Assembly (NCBI GenBank): GCA_015062085.1 | Contig: SUVI01000115.1 | Location: forward strand, 1-13,748 | Length of the DNA stretch: 13,748 nt | Source of the DNA: Planctomycetaceae bacterium | Lineage (GTDB): Bacteria; Planctomycetota; Planctomycetia; Pirellulales; Thermoguttaceae | Reading direction: 5' to 3' | Part shown: positions 13,182 to 13,748 of the stretch, one piece after another | Numbering within the stretch: the stretch's first letter is position 1 | Layout: each line of letters opens with the position of its first letter | Position numbers and translations under genes: made by a program | The notes under the pieces: generated by a model | What the model was told of the DNA's origin: nothing | Database searches by the model: none | The model's input: only the letters and a program-made list of their open reading frames with translations

Positions 13182-13748
13182 TGTCCGAATACAAAGAAAT
13201 CATTTTGAAGCCCATTTTCCGCAACAATCCGATTGCTCTGCAGGTTCTGGGCATCTGCTCGGCACTCGCCGTCACGACGAAACTTGAAACCGCCATCACT
13301 ATGTCACTCGCCGTCACGATCGTGACCGCTTGCTCAAGCATGGTCATCAGTTTCATCCGAAATTTCATCCCGGATTCCATCCGAATGATCGTGCAGATGG
13401 TCGTCATCGCCTCGTTCGTTATCGTGACGGATCAGGTTCTGAAGGCGTACGCCTTTGAGATCAGCCGTCAGCTTTCCGTTTTCGTCGGTCTCATCATCAC
13501 GAACTGTATCCTGATGGGCCGTGCGGAAGCGTTTGCCATGAAAAACCCGCCGATCCCCAGTTTCCTAGACGGCATCGGCAACGGTCTCGGATACAGCATG
13601 GTGCTGGTCATTCTTGCGGCACTGCGTGAACTTCTCGGCTCCGGAAAACTCCTCGGCATGACCGTCTTCCAGACCGTCAACGACGGCGGATGGTTCCAGC
13701 CCTGGGGACTCATGCTTCTGGCTCCGAGCGCGTTCTTCCTGATCGGAT
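13181..13748 (+). CDS. nqrD: Na+-translocating NADH:quinone reductase subunit D (3' end outside window)
   Basis: The first 189 residues of an integral membrane subunit that is usually about 210 residues long, so only the last helix or tail is missing. NqrD pairs with NqrE, and the two together hold an iron-sulfur centre within the membrane. The cysteines expected to bind it are visible as C26 in [14 protein letters not shown] and C109 in [27 protein letters not shown] and [14 protein letters not shown] are further family signatures. GGGAGGAA at 13166-13173, within nqrC, is the ribosome binding site. The frame is open to the window edge, where nqrE and nqrF would be expected next. Confidence 0.96.
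   Translation, partial: MSEYKEIILKPIFRNNPIALQVLGICSALAVTTKLETAITMSLAVTIVTACSSMVISFIRNFIPDSIRMIVQMVVIASFVIVTDQVLKAYAFEISRQLSVFVGLIITNCILMGRAEAFAMKNPPIPSFLDGIGNGLGYSMVLVILAALRELLGSGKLLGMTVFQTVNDGGWFQPWGLMLLAPSAFFLIG

Noticed and set aside
1..13748. CRISPR array, tRNA, rRNA, insertion sequence with transposase, or phage genes
   Set aside because: None was seen: no regular spacer-repeat pattern, no tRNA cloverleaf, and no transposase, integrase or reverse transcriptase motif in any frame.

Overview
The window looks like part of a Planctomycetota chromosome, most likely an anaerobic, polysaccharide-degrading (gut-type) member. The main evidence is a DUF1559 prepilin-like protein with its C-terminal H-X9-DG motif, a secreted protein with two SHD1-like domains and BspA-type leucine-rich repeats, and an LRR_5-FGE fusion. 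These combinations are typical of that phylum. The taxonomic call is inference, because no rRNA or other marker gene is present.

Layout. (1) 1-582 (+) is the 3' end of a GH51-like alpha-L-arabinofuranosidase. It converges on a 1031-residue secreted PcRGLX/YetA-like (exo-rhamnogalacturonan lyase family) protein at 949-4044 (-). Together they suggest work on the arabinan side chains and backbone of pectic rhamnogalacturonan I. The 366-bp gap between them is full of hairpins. (2) 4045-4569 holds the promoter and a palindromic operator candidate for the lyase-like gene, a 104-bp inverted-repeat element, an intrinsic terminator for the gene to the right, and a block of GC-rich hairpins. (3) 4570-5790 (-) is an LRR_5-FGE fusion whose C-terminus has the hallmarks of a diversity-generating retroelement variable region. 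It lies 60 bp behind 5851-6834 (-), a DUF1559 pseudopilin-like gene. (4) 6835-7183 is a divergent promoter region. (5) 7184-9196 (+) is a secreted two-SHD1/LRR_5 protein. Its stop codon sits in the first copy of an 11-bp tandem repeat, followed by a possible 25-codon ORF and a long AT-rich gap. (6) 9724 to the right edge is an nqrABCD operon for the Na+-translocating NADH:quinone reductase, with a promoter and a roughly 120-nt, partly structured leader. nqrD runs off the edge, and nqrE and nqrF should follow.

The most interesting object is the FGE-like gene at 4570-5790. It lacks the first catalytic cysteine of true formylglycine-generating enzymes. Its C-terminal lectin-fold loop has NNY codons at the places where Asn-templated diversification is expected. 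A large GC-rich stem begins 11 bp past its stop codon. The reverse transcriptase and template repeat that would prove the idea are not in this window.

Promoters, hairpins and repeats below were read by eye from the sequence; none has been tested by computation or experiment.
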